64,000 nucleotides of DNA from Paramecium octaurelia (GCA_905182995.1 CAJJDP010000012.1:718637-782636); one strand, 5' to 3'; positions 48,163 to 61,200 are shown, numbered from the stretch's first letter. The notes: generated by a model not told the origin, from the letters alone. Translations and numbers: made by a program.

Positions 48163-48602
48163 GCGTTTCTTTGCTAAACTTAAGATGCTGAATAAGTTTT
48201 TTTATTACATATTCTTTTAATCAGGTAATGATATTTTTATTACTAATTCAAATAAATCTAATATCTAATAAAAGTAATGGAGGGAGTAATCGAATTTTTT
48301 AATAATCAATATACATTAATAATCTTTCAAAAGTTTATGGATTGGACTGATAATTTTCATATTATTTCTCCAAAGGACAGAAAAAGTATCTTTTCAGATG
48401 ATATTCTTGATAGTAATAGAAATAGGTTATCTTTTCAGAAAAACAAAATCACTTGAAGTGATAAATGAATGGGTAAAATTTTGTCCTAATAAAACAGTTT
48501 ATGAATAAGCTCAATAATTGTTTTTCGTCTGTTTTACAAATTTTAATCGACAAACTTTTTACGAAATTTTTTGAATTTTAAGTATTAAGCAAGAAATATT
48601 AT
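48163..48602. other. intergenic, 0.44 kb
   Basis: AT-rich region upstream of the giant cysteine-rich gene; probably its promoter. Nothing else seen. Confidence 0.4.
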
Positions 48603-51600
48603 ATGGATTTACAAATGATATTTAAAAATTTCTATAACTTATTGTTTTGCTTCTTTCTATTAATAAGTACTCAAGAGACCTCGGAATAATGCGTTTGCGG
48701 GCATGTTCGTCTTTAAACCTAATGTTAAAACTCAGGTGTATGCATTTGGTAGAATGAGGTTTGCGTTTTACATTTAGCGAGAACATACATGTAAAAGAAT
48801 TAAGGTGAATTTACATGCAAAATTTATGCTGAAGAAGATTGTAGATTATAGAAGTAATGTGGCTTTCATTTGGGTTAATGTGTTAGCTTCGTTGACTGTT
48901 TAGTATTCAAAAAAGATTAATGTTACCAATCTTCCTATAGATGCGTTTCTGATGGCACAAAGTGTGTTGAAGTTTTTGAATGTAAGGATTTTAAAACAGA
49001 GGTAGGATGTGCATATTAAAATTAAAAAGGTGGGTACTGCTTTTGGGTTTAGGATACTGTAAAAATGTGCAGAGATGTTGTTCTATGCGAGGAACTGCCA
49101 ATTTATTTAGAGAGTCATATTTTGTGTAAATAAGCTCTAGCTGGTTGTACTGTAAACGATTAAGGTTATGGATGTATTAAATAAAAAGATGAATGCACCT
49201 AATACTTCAATGAGTTTTAATGCTTTGAAATTTATTAAAAAAGTTAAAAATGCTTTTGGGATTCAAAAAATAGCAAATGTATTGAAAAAGTATGCTAAAA
49301 TCTACCTTATTCTTAAGATTATGAGTGTAAATAAATTTTAAGTGAATGTACATCAAATGGCATTCATTGTGTATAAAGAAAGTAATGCAGTGATGCCAAG
49401 AATAAAGTTGGTTGTGTTACAGATGCTTAGGGAAATAAATGTGAGTATTATAACAATAAATGTAAAATCAAAGGATGCGATACAGCTTTGTCTTCTCTTA
49501 AAAGTTATCAATAATGCTAAGATTATGACAATTTGTTAGACTGTGTTACTAATGCTAATGGAGGGTGTAAATAAAGACCTTAAACATGCCAAGGTTATGT
49601 GGATGCAGCAGATTGCTATTCGATTGAAAAATAAGATTGTGTATGGTATAACAATAAATGTGAAAAAAGAGCATGTTATCATGCTCCACTTTATTACACT
49701 CCTGCAGATTGTAAGCAATATGGAAATTGTATGGCCAAAGCAGGTGGTGGGTGTTAATAGATGCCAGATATTTGTAATGAGAAATTAAAAGAATAATTTT
49801 GTGAATTTAATTATACTAATACAAAATGTATTTCGTTAGAAGGGATATGGACGTTGTTTGAATGTAAAAAACTAAAATTGCCAAATTACAAGAATCCTAA
49901 AATTTGTTAAGAAGTAAGTTCAAATTGTGCAATTAATCTAGAAATTTTAGGCTGTAAAGACTATTTATGCAAACTTATTTAAGAAATTGAGTTTTGTTCT
50001 TTTAATTCATAAGAAACAGGCTAAACAAACAATTAAGGATGTGTAGAAAAAAAGTGCATTAATGCTCCATCACATTTTGAGAGTAACTCTTAATGTGAGA
50101 AGTGGTTGCCATATTGCACAGTTAATGTACAAGAATTATCAAATTTAAAATTATTATTTGGATGTGTTGATAAAAAGAATGAATGTCAATTTGCCCTTGA
50201 AGAACAATGCTATTCTACATTTTCAGGAACTAATTGTAAATGGGATAATGTAAGTAAAATCTGCATTGATCAAATTTGCACAGATGCAAATCCTAACATA
50301 TACTAAACAAATGAAGATTGCAACTCTTATAAAGTGTTGTAGGGTAGTTGTATATTAAGATTCTCTGGTTCTGGATGCTAACTATGGCCAACGACGTGTA
50401 ATAATTTGATGAATTAATAATAATGTTAGTTAAATCTTTAGGATGGAACCCATTGTTTTTGGACAGGTAGTTTATGTAAAACGTTAGAGTGTTCAGATGC
50501 TTCTGTAGAAAATTATACGAATAATATTAAATGCAATTCTTGGATTGACTATTGCATTTTTAATCCTATTTTAGGAGGATGTATGAATAGGCCTAGTACT
50601 GCAGATTGCCCAGCCTCTCCAAATGATGAAATGTATGACTCGCATGTCGAATGTTAATCATGGAATCCTAAATGCACAGTGATTCCCTCTATAAGTTTAT
50701 AAGGTTGTTAATAAAAAAAAGCAAATTGCTCTGAATACATCAGGCAAAGGAATTGTAAAACTAATTTGGCTGGCTAAAATTGTTATTGGGATGATTATGA
50801 GCAAAAATGTTATCAAGAGAATGATGCTGGTGATTGTAGCAAAAGACTTTATGATGATATATCCCATTAAAATTGTGAGAACTTTCTATAAAAATGTACA
50901 ATAAATTAAATTATTGCATAATGTGTATCTCTTTCAACTTAGTGTGATTATAAATTATAATAAAATTGTGTAATCACAAGAGATTAGTAGCCCTGCAAAT
51001 GGGATGTAAAAAATAGAGTCTGTAAAGATGTAATGTGTAGCGATAATACAACTGCTAAAACTGAGGAGGAGTGCTTAAAATTTAGACAATTTAGTTAGTG
51101 TCAATTAAAGATTTAACCTAACGGGACTTATGGAGAAGGGTGTGAGATTAGACCAGTTCGATGTGATGAGGTTACACACCCTGTAATATGCAAATTAACT
51201 CTAACATCTTAAAACGAAATATGCTATTTTTTTAATTCTAGATGTTAGGTTGTACAATCTTATTAATGTGAAGCGATTACAGATAGTAAAAGCAATGAAG
51301 AATGTTAATTATACAATCGATACTGTGTTCTATAAATAAAAGGATAAGGATGCTACTCTATTTACAGTTGTTCAGATTTATCTAGTAAGGTTTGTAAGGG
51401 TGCTATAATGAAATACAATTACAAGTGCAACTATTATGGAAGTTGTCATTAGGATAATTATTGCGGTGATAAAACTCTCTTAATCAGTGATTGTGATGGT
51501 AGAAAAACACCCTTAGGATAATTATGTTATTTTTAGAAAGAATGTGATTAATATTATTGTACCAGAAAGTGTTTGTTATAAACCGCTAAATAGTACTTGC

Positions 51601-54600
51601 AATTTCAGTCATCTGCAACATTTTTTGATAGGAACAAGCAATGTTTTGACTATTCTTCAAATTACATCTATGATACTAGTTGTTAGTGCTGTTTAAGCAT
51701 GGATAGTTGTAGCCAACAACTAGGAGGATAATAATTATGCAATTCTTCAACTGTAAATTCAGGTTCAAATAAAAGATGTGGATATAATTTTATGACAAAT
51801 TCTTGTCAGTATAGATAATGCGAGCATTTAAAATTTATAGATTATCCTATTTTAACAGATTAAATTTGTTTTGATTGGAAATATGATTGTGTTCTTGGTA
51901 CTTCTGGTTGTACCACTTTCTATTATTATTGCAATTTGGTTAAATTAATTTCTCAATGTTACTAAAATGGATGCTATTGGTAAGATGGTATGTGTGTAGA
52001 TTATGTTTAATGTTAGATTAATACAACTGCTGTTACAAATCGTGAATGCCTTTTAGTAAACGCTAAATATTGCAGATTTAATTATACAAAAGGTGTAGGA
52101 TGTGCTTTTTTTAATTGTAATGATATCTATTATTCTTCTCTATGTAATTAAACAAGTCTTGTTGATGGATAACATTGTTAATGGATAAATAGTCGCTGTT
52201 AATATCGTCCTTGTTCACAATATACAGTATAATCTCAGTGTGAGAGTAGTTACGTCAAAAATAACTACGGAATCGTTAAATGCTATTGGTGTTAAGATTA
52301 TGATATCAAATGCTCCAATTATAAATTTTGCAGTTTAAGTAATATGATTTCGCCTAAATCCCATCAAGATTGCAACGATAACAATAGCTTATAAACAATC
52401 GAATTTTATACAAGTGTGATATGCATTATAAAATAATAATAATGCTCAGATTACTCCTACTAGGAGGCTTGTGTTAGCACAATAAATGGTGTAAGCTGTT
52501 ATTGGAGTGCTAATCTTTGTAATAATAAATGCGAAGCAGCAACTACTAATCCTTCTACAAACTAATAGTGCTATGATTGGGATTCTGACTGTATGTTATA
52601 AACTACTTCCTAGTGCTAACTCTTAAGTTGCTCGTTATTAATAGTTTAGTCAGATTGTAATATATATACTACAAAGTGTTTTTGGGATGGTTCAAACTGC
52701 AAAACTATTGGTGCTTGTAGTGAGTATTCTACAAGTATTTTATGTTCTAATAATAATAATTCAAAAGGAATTCCTTGCTTCTGGAATGGTACCTCATGCA
52801 TAGAAAAAACTTGTTAGAATATATCTACTGTCCCATCAACTATCTTAGATTGCAATAATTGGCTTGCTAATTGTTAATTAAATACCAATGGTAATTCATG
52901 TGTAGAAGATTGCACTTCTGCTGATGATTTACATAAAACACATGATTAATGTGAAACTTACTATTTTAACAAAAGCTGCACTGTCAAACCTGATATTATT
53001 TAATGTGTAGACCTCCCTATTTCATGTGGATTGGCAACATAGGAACAATGTTATTTGGATAGAAGTGGTAACTCATGCTACTATTCAATATTAACACAAA
53101 CCTGTTTACCTTTAACATGTTCAAATTTAGACACAAATTTTAAAAGTCATGAACAATGTAACTAAAAATTAAAATTGTGTACAGTAAACACTACATTGAA
53201 CGGATGTTAACAATTAGATAATTGCAATACTTATTTGGTAAAAGAATAATGCTTTTTTGATTAAAATGATATCGAATGTGAATGGGACATTAGTCAAAAT
53301 GTTTGTATTATTAAGGAATGCTCATCAGCCTAACTAAAATATTATACAGCACATGGTTGCCGTTAATATTTTGGGGATTCGTGCACTGTAAATAACAACT
53401 TAGATGGATGCGAAATTGGTTAACCAGTTTGTTTGAATTATAATTATCAACAATGTATCAGTGATGGATAAATAAACTTAAGTGGAGTAGAATGTTTCTG
53501 GAATGAAGGGAAGAGGAGTTGTTAAGAACGGATATGCACTAATGGACCTTAAGATGCCTCATCTCATTTTGAATGTAGCGTTTTCTTATCATCTTGTCAG
53601 TTGGAAGGTTGTCATATAAAAGGATGCTTTGATTACTATTATGCTATAGATTCAGCCTGTTCAAATATGTTTGAAGATAAAAGGTGTATTTCAAATGGTA
53701 CTCGATGTGTTAAAAGAAAGCAATGCGAAAGCGTAACACTAGCTGAGGGCTGTACATTTGATAGTAATTAAAATCGCTGTGTTTGGATTGATGAAAAATG
53801 CTATACTAAAAGCTGCTAGACTGCGTAAGTTACATTCACTAAATATGAGGAATGCAATTCATATTTGCCCCATTGTACAGTTAAGTAAGATGGGGGATGC
53901 ACTAGTAGGCAGAGTTGTTAGAATTATCAAATTAAAGAAGCCTGCTATATGGATTTTGAGAATTTTGAATGTATTTGGGATAGCAATTTAAGTAAATGTT
54001 TCTCCAGCCAATGTGTTAATTTCTGTGGAGATGGCATTGTTACAGGCATGGATGAATATTGTGATGATGGTAATTACTTACCATATGATGGTTGTTATAA
54101 ATGTCAAGTTCAATGCCCTTAAGGATGCAATAAATGTAACGGCAAGTAGTGTTAAGAATGTGATAAGAATGGATGGTATTTGGCTGAAGGGGTTTGTACT
54201 ACAAAATGCGGTGATGGTTTTGCAGTAGGGAATGAATAATGCGATGACGGAAATAATTTATAATATGATGGTTGTTATTAATGTTCTTATTAATGTGACA
54301 AGATGTGTGTCGATTGTTTTCAAGGAACATGTATTTAATGCTAAGTTGGATTTGTAGAAGATGTATATCAATGTTATAATATTTGCGGAGATGGGTAATT
54401 GGCATAACAATTAGAATAATGTGACGATGGAAACTTGAATAATAATGATGGATGCAGCGAGCTATGTAAGGTTGAAAAGGATTGGAAATGCTCAATAGAA
54501 AATAATATTAGTGTTTGCATCTATGCAATTCTACCTAAAATTATATTGACCAAGCTATCTAAAAGTGATGCAAGTTCTCAAGAGTTCAAATTATCATTTT

Positions 54601-56117
54601 CTGAACCTGTGTGTTTAAATGAAAAAGGAATTAGTGAAGAACAATTTATACAGTTGATTGTTATTGAGATAATAAATGCCAAATACGATGAATATGATAT
54701 TCAAATCAATTCAATGACCTCCATCAAAACTGAGTTGGCAGATGTAGCCTATAAAATCTAAATCAATTTTAAAACAAATGTTAAAAATCCTGCTTTAAAA
54801 GTTAAAGTTAATAGTGATAATATAGTGAATAGCTAAGGAAATATCTTATTCTCAAAGGAAGCAAAATTAGAATTTAGGTCTCCCTACAAGATTTCAGATG
54901 ATTAATTATCGCTTATGTCTAAGACTTCCATGCTGAGTAGAATTGTGCTGTATTTCATCGTAGTTATAAGTGGTATTTCCTTTTTATGTGGGAATTTAGA
55001 AATTTTATGGAATCTTCTTGATATGCTGTAATAATTATCATATATAAAATTTCACAATATTGAATTCCCATAAAACTTGGAAAGCTATTTTGACATCTTT
55101 ACTATTGGCTCGTTTACACCTATTGTTGATAGATTGTAAATTGATCAGTCTCTAAGAGATATATTTAATTTCGAAATTCCAGTTATTTAAGCTAAATGGA
55201 AGTTTGAATAATATCAAATTAATTGTTATTTTTTGTAAAACTTCTAAACACTTTTAATGATGTTAATAATGGGATTTACAAATTTTATAGTTTCTTATTT
55301 GTTAGTAAGATTTCTTATTTTAATCAAGTATGAAAATTGGCCAGCAATTTATCAAAAAGCTTATCTTTACCATATCGTTAAGGTTTTTTATTTCCTTTAG
55401 AGTTTTGCAAGAAAATATTATTAGTATTTTATTTTTTCTGGATTCATCAGAATTTTTACATCTAACTTTTATGAATTGACATATGCATCTCTTTTGCAAT
55501 TGGTAAATTTAAATATAGAAACCACTTTAAATACAACTATCTCTTTGGTAGCTCTTTTTACATTTTTATGCAATATCTTCCTATTAAGCATCTTTTTTTT
55601 TTATTTAAACTCAAAGAATGCCGTTGCTAGGAATTTATCTGTATTGGTGGAGGGGATTAAGAACTAACAAAATTAAGGAGTTAAATAATATTTTACAATT
55701 ATGTTGATAAAAAAGACTTTATTCATTATAAATTTAGTCATGATGTAAGGTCTTATGGGGGCTTAAAGCTTAATTACAGCCTTGTTATCTGGAGTATTCT
55801 CCTGCTATTTCTGTATCTTTAGACCTTTTAAGAACAACTTTGAGAATATCAAAATAATAATAACCGAAGTCTTGATTGCTCTGAATGTTTCAATTTTTTC
55901 TTTATACGAAATTCTGAAATAAAATCAAGACAAAGAATCAGCTGAACGTTTAGGTTGGATAAATATAGGTGGTTTCACATTAATACTTCTAACAACCTTA
56001 GCCATTGATATATACCAATAATTGTTATAATATACTTAACATGTGATAGCTAAGATCAAGATTTGCCTAAAGATCAATCAAAGAAAACCAAAAATTTCTA
56101 GAATGCTATTTATTTGA
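48603..56117 (+). CDS. giant cysteine-rich membrane protein with CGDG/CDDGN repeats and C-terminal multipass region
   Basis: One uninterrupted frame of 2504 residues with no intron and no TGA over 7.5 kb. A signal peptide (LLFCFFLLIS near residue 15) leads into about 1780 residues of Cys-rich repeats of roughly 60-70 residues, with recurring CxW and QCxxW/YxxxC patterns. From about residue 1807 come three tandem units of the CGDG...EQCDDGN...YDGC type, as in Myxococcus-type Cys repeats of many ciliate surface proteins. A Cys-free beta-rich segment (about 1975-2105) follows. The last 390 residues hold about seven hydrophobic segments (RIVLYFIVVISGISFLCG, TLLMMLIMGFTNFIVSYLLV, TISLVALFTFLCNIFLLSIF and others). 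A large extracellular receptor or adhesion protein at the plasma or ciliary membrane is inferred. Confidence 0.9.
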
Positions 56118-56665
56118 TTTATAATTAAAAACATTATGTCTTTTCATAAATTAAAATCAAGCTCTTATAATTCTTTTTCTTATAATGAATAATTTTATGA
56201 TTATATGATAATTTTTTTTGTATGATCAGATTAACTTTTTAGAACTTATCTACAACTATTTAAGTTAAAAATTTTAAAATTAATATGGGGTTTTTGTAGA
56301 GCCAACAAATTTGAATAATGACACCAATCATCTTTTAGTTTATAGAACTTCAAAATAATTTGAACCTAATAATTTATAAAATAGAAATATTTTATGAACA
56401 AGAGATTTTTAAAGCATCATTTGAATTGTAAAGGAGACTCTTATTTATTCTTAAAATTAAATAGAAATAATCTTTAAGAATAATTAGTCACATTTTTACA
56501 GTGGTAATCAAATTAGGGAATTATCAAGATTTTTATAAATTTAGAAATAATGAAAATCAATTAAAATTCTATAAAAATGGAACTTAGCTTTGAAGAATTA
56601 TATTAATAACTGATATCATAGTAAGTCTTTATAATTTTTTATGGCCAAAAGACACCAGTAATATA

Positions 56666-56809
56666 GTCGGTCAGGACTGGCATAAGGCTGACACCTAATG
56701 AAGCTAACAATATGATTGGGCATTACGGATAAATAAACACTATTGTTTATTTTTCTTGCTAAATTTGGAAACTACTACTAGATTTACGGACGAGAAGTAG
56801 GGGACCGAC
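56666..56809. ncRNA. candidate structured RNA
   Basis: GTCGGTC at 56666-56672 can pair with GACCGAC at 56803-56809, closing a 144-nt region. Inside it AAATAAAC (56731-56738) pairs perfectly with GTTTATTT (56745-56752) across a 6-nt loop. Base composition is richer in G and C than the surrounding spacer and there is no coding frame of note. I do not recognise a known RNA class, and no promoter is identified. A chance arrangement is possible. Confidence 0.3.
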
Positions 56810-56929
56810 ATCACTAGAATTCAGTCTTTAGGGGTAAGGTAATTACTCGAATTCAGGCAGTAGGAATAGGCTAAACCACTCAAATACCTGTAGCAATATT
56901 CGAAAATACTCTAATTCTGATATAAGATA

Positions 56930-56970
56930 GACCATCACTCCTATTTCAGCTGTTGAGATGGGTGATGGTC
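56930..56970. repeat. inverted repeat, 9-bp perfect arms
   Basis: GACCATCAC (56930-56938) and GTGATGGTC (56962-56970) form perfect arms around a 23-nt loop. Confidence 0.6.
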
Positions 56971-58068
56971 ACTAGCAATTCAGACAGCAGGGATAGTAAG
57001 GAAAATCCATTTCAAATTCAAGCTGTAGATTTAAAGAAAAGCTCTTTTAAACTTATTGCTTTTATTTCTGAAGGAATGGATGATTATAGGAGTGTTAACC
57101 ATCCCTTCTCCACTATTCACCTATTTACCATAGACTTGAATTATTTGATTTTTATAATAGAAATATACCATTTTTGTTTTTAAATAACTACTCTCTATTT
57201 TAAAATTTTATCTTAAATTTTGTGTCTCTAGAAATCATATTTGACAGAACTTTTTAGATTCTTTAAAATATGATAGTCCTTATACTCAATGCAAATGAAA
57301 GCTGTTATCCTGAGTTAATTTTACAAATGCCATCTCACTTTACTCATCTATTTAAATTCGAATTGAAAGTTAAATTTAATCCATCCTATTTCAGGAATAC
57401 AAATAGTAATAAAGATTAGTAATTATTCTGTATTATTCACAGCTTTATTTAGATAACCCTATTAAAGTTGTATGATGGGAACAATAATGCAATAAATGAA
57501 GTTTAAGGATGAATTTAGTAGAAAGCGATCACAATAAGAAACAAATATAACAATTTACCTTTACTTTACTAAATAATGGTATATACAGATAGAATCCAGG
57601 AAAGGTGATGATAAAAAATTACATAAAGAGAAAATGAGCAAAAGAGATTAATTTACTTGAATCATGATATTTACAAAATATTCACGTTTAGAGTATGGAA
57701 ACTTTGCTTGAACATATCTTATTTTTAGGACATCTTTTAAATAAATTGATACAAGCTTTTGATTTAGTATATATGTATAAGAATAAAAATATTTAAAAAA
57801 CAAATATAATAATGCTTCATATCTTTGACAATTAGCATTGTAAATATGCATTTTGAACAAATCACAATCCCAGTTCCCCACAACCAAATTTTGGGGGAAA
57901 TTGCTTCTAATTTTCTATCTAATTCATATATTGTATTAGCTAAAAATCAATTTCAGATGGATTTACTTTTAATTATTTACCCTTGTTAGACCATGCAAAA
58001 CGTCTTTAAGGGTTGAATGAAATTGCTTCGTTGAAACAAGAATGATAAATTAATCAATCAAGTTTCAA

Positions 58069-58703
58069 TCAAGATATAATATTCAAATTAAAATTTATTT
58101 TTCCATTATCGAAAATCTAGTTTAGAGGTTTTCCTAATTCACATTTTAATGCAATTGGAAGATGTGCATGATAAATAAATGGCGCACTCAACGAACTTTC
58201 AGACTTGCAAGTAATTTTTGAATTGTGAATTAATTGATTTACCAAACGTAAATCTACAACTAATACTGGTCCAAAAATTTTTATATTCTTATACCACACA
58301 AAATATATGATTCATCAAGAATATTGAACAGTAACTTTATTGATTGTGGTAGTGCGTCTAGAAATTTTCATGATAGGCTACATAAGCATAGATAAAAACT
58401 CTTACAAACTTCAGAGATAAGGGGTCCAACATTGTTATTACAGGTGCAGTTCCTTGCCTCTTCAAATTATATCATTCTCTATGTTTCAATGGCCTGAAAC
58501 GCCTCATTATGGTCAATCCCAAATTATATAATTTTAAAATAACCTATAAGTTTTTGATTAGCATTTTCTTTTAAAGTTAAAACAATTATTACGCTAAATA
58601 TTTTGATTTCAATTTTTTTTATTTTTGGGTTGATATTGTACTTCTCGATTTATCTATTTGTTAGTTCTATTTTTAATTTCAATATTAACTATTCGATGTT
58701 CAT
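58069..58703 (-). CDS. hypothetical protein
   Basis: Start 58703, stop 58071-58069, introns 58358-58381 (24 nt, containing an in-frame TGA) and 58266-58294 (29 nt); product 193 residues. Helical and mixed sequence with several Cys (EEARNCTCNNNVGPL, CKSFYLCLYALPQSIKLLF, VDLRLVNQLIHNSKITCKSE). No signal peptide or family recognised. Splicing is supported because the exon total is 194 codons and both exon junctions keep a coding-like frame. An identical copy is at 59438-60072. Confidence 0.6.
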
Positions 58704-58729
58704 TTATAAAAAAATAAAATTAGATTATA

Positions 58730-59296
58730 ATGTTGGTTACAAGTGTTTTAATGTATCCAGTTTTTGATTAACAATAAGTATAGATCAGACAACCATTCAT
58801 CTAAAAGTGCTTAAATTTACTAGTTCTTAAGAATCTTGCAGCGTTGATACTACTTATTGTACAAAATGCCTTTTTTTTATTTTAGCATCTGCATTCTATA
58901 ACTACCGTATTTTCTGTAAACCTTAGTCTTATATAAACAAGTCTAAACAATCCTTGCTTATATAGGTATGTTCAAATTACATTGCTAAATGTGGACTTGC
59001 AATGCAACATTAATATTATTAATAACTCAGTGATTACTGTTAAAGTTTCAACACTTCAGAAGTTATTCAAATTTTGGATTAATGAAAATAGAAGTATACA
59101 TTATTTTGAGTCATCTCTAAATTTAACAATACTGGAACCTGAAATTAATTTATTGATATATGCACAAAATGATCCGACACTAAATGCTCTTATTTCTTAT
59201 TAATTATATTTGTAATCACTTTAAAGAACTATACACAGAAACTTGTGAAGATGTCGGCGAGTAAAGTCAATATGAGTCCTATAAGCGTCACAATCC
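58730..59296 (+). CDS. multi-exon gene, structure unresolved, cut by the N
   Basis: Starts 26 bp from the divergent 58703 gene (MLVTSVLMYPVF). The first frame runs to a TGA at about 59247, but several GTA...AG candidates and other open frames with hydrophobic stretches make the exon choice uncertain. In copy 2 (from 60099) the same sequence continues past the repeat end into unique DNA, so the copy here is truncated at the N. Confidence 0.35.
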
Positions 59297-59297
59297 N
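59297..59297. other. ambiguous base N at a contig join
   Basis: A single N exactly between the two copies of direct repeat B. Confidence 0.95.
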
Positions 59298-60665
59298 TAT
59301 TGTATTAGCTAAAAATCAATTTCAGATGGATTTACTTTTAATTATTTACCCTTGTTAGACCATGCAAAACGTCTTTAAGGGTTGAATGAAATTGCTTCGT
59401 TGAAACAAGAATGATAAATTAATCAATCAAGTTTCAATCAAGATATAATATTCAAATTAAAATTTATTTTTCCATTATCGAAAATCTAGTTTAGAGGTTT
59501 TCCTAATTCACATTTTAATGCAATTGGAAGATGTGCATGATAAATAAATGGCGCACTCAACGAACTTTCAGACTTGCAAGTAATTTTTGAATTGTGAATT
59601 AATTGATTTACCAAACGTAAATCTACAACTAATACTGGTCCAAAAATTTTTATATTCTTATACCACACAAAATATATGATTCATCAAGAATATTGAACAG
59701 TAACTTTATTGATTGTGGTAGTGCGTCTAGAAATTTTCATGATAGGCTACATAAGCATAGATAAAAACTCTTACAAACTTCAGAGATAAGGGGTCCAACA
59801 TTGTTATTACAGGTGCAGTTCCTTGCCTCTTCAAATTATATCATTCTCTATGTTTCAATGGCCTGAAACGCCTCATTATGGTCAATCCCAAATTATATAA
59901 TTTTAAAATAACCTATAAGTTTTTGATTAGCATTTTCTTTTAAAGTTAAAACAATTATTACGCTAAATATTTTGATTTCAATTTTTTTTATTTTTGGGTT
60001 GATATTGTACTTCTCGATTTATCTATTTGTTAGTTCTATTTTTAATTTCAATATTAACTATTCGATGTTCATTTATAAAAAAATAAAATTAGATTATAAT
60101 GTTGGTTACAAGTGTTTTAATGTATCCAGTTTTTGATTAACAATAAGTATAGATCAGACAACCATTCATCTAAAAGTGCTTAAATTTACTAGTTCTTAAG
60201 AATCTTGCAGCGTTGATACTACTTATTGTACAAAATGCCTTTTTTTTATTTTAGCATCTGCATTCTATAACTACCGTATTTTCTGTAAACCTTAGTCTTA
60301 TATAAACAAGTCTAAACAATCCTTGCTTATATAGGTATGTTCAAATTACATTGCTAAATGTGGACTTGCAATGCAACATTAATATTATTAATAACTCAGT
60401 GATTACTGTTAAAGTTTCAACACTTCAGAAGTTATTCAAATTTTGGATTAATGAAAATAGAAGTATACATTATTTTGAGTCATCTCTAAATTTAACAATA
60501 CTGGAACCTGAAATTAATTTATTGATATATGCACAAAATGATCCGACACTAAATGCTCTTATTTCTTATTAATTATATTTGTAATCACTTTAAAGAACTA
60601 TACACAGAAACTTGTGAAGATGTCGGCGAGTAAAGTCAATATGAGTCCTATAAGCGTCACAATCC
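59298..60665 (+). repeat. direct repeat B, copy 2 (1368 bp)
   Basis: Second copy of 57929-59296; likely the same locus assembled from two overlapping contigs. Confidence 0.9.
59438..60072 (-). CDS. second copy of the 58069-58703 hypothetical gene
   Basis: Same product as at 58069, offset 1369, introns at 59727-59750 and 59635-59663. Probable assembly duplicate. Confidence 0.5.
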
Positions 60666-60838
60666 TTATCCTACTCAGTTTTACCGATTCTTTTCTTGCT
60701 TATAACAATTGGAATTGTTTTTTTATTGTCACTGGAGGCAATTATTGGAATGAAGATTACAAACCTATTAGTTTAAGAAAAAGGATTCCTATGATTCAGA
60801 TTCCACAGCAATGCATTTCAAATAATTGCAACAACTAG
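60099..60838 (+). CDS. unresolved multi-exon gene, possibly membrane protein
   Basis: Full-length counterpart of the gene cut at 59297. Coding-like segments include an N-terminal hydrophobic region (NLAALILLIVQNAFFLF), a middle (LFKFWINENRSIHYFESS) and a downstream frame at 60614-60838 with CSYFLLIIFVITL upstream and a stretch rich in hydrophobic residues (ISVTILILLSFTDSFLAY). I could not fix the splice pattern, so treat the limits as approximate. No family recognised. Confidence 0.35.
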
Positions 60839-60840
60839 AA

Positions 60841-61200
60841 AAGTTGAAATTCAATCACTTAATTTATTTATTGTTTTATTGCTTCTTTGTTTATAGTTAC
60901 AATTAATGTTAAGCAAGTCTAGCCCATTATAGAAACTTATAAGTGCTAACAGTTTTAAAAACTGTAATGCTAACCAAAAACAATGAAAGGATTTTATGAC
61001 ACCTGCCTTCTAAGCATTTTTATACTTGTAGGAAGAGACTGCTCAACTATAAGCCATCCATCTTATAGGAGAGATGTTTTAATATTGGATGAGATAAATG
61101 TTATTCCTTATTATTGGTTTATTTACATTGAACATCAACTTCGGCTTAAAATTGGTTTTTCACTAACTAATCTACGCATTCTGAAAGGGTAATTTAATCT
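60841..61200 (+). CDS. possible secreted protein, H-type-lectin-like segment
   Basis: A rightward frame with a hydrophobic stretch (CFIASLFIVTINV) followed by MKGFYDTCLLS and VLILDEINVIPYYWF ... IGFSLTNLRI. The last two resemble the strand pattern of H-type lectin domains of ciliates, but the match is weak and the ends are not defined. An ATG at 60983 is one possible start. Confidence 0.28.

Larger units (their letters stand above)
56118..57928. other. gene-poor region, 1.8 kb
   Basis: No secure gene. It holds a less AT-rich segment (56640-57060) with several inverted repeats, described separately, and a weak rightward open frame near 57270-57510 without recognisable motif. A leftward frame at 57648-57887 is also unconvincing. 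Confidence 0.45.
57929..59296 (+). repeat. direct repeat B, copy 1 (1368 bp)
   Basis: Matches 59298-60665 at a constant offset of 1369 with no difference that I noticed; the copies are joined by one N at 59297. Same architecture as direct repeat A. Confidence 0.9.

Noticed and set aside
58117..58299. Stand-alone 60-residue leftward protein
   Set aside because: It begins inside an intron and is better explained as the last exon of the 58069-58703 gene.
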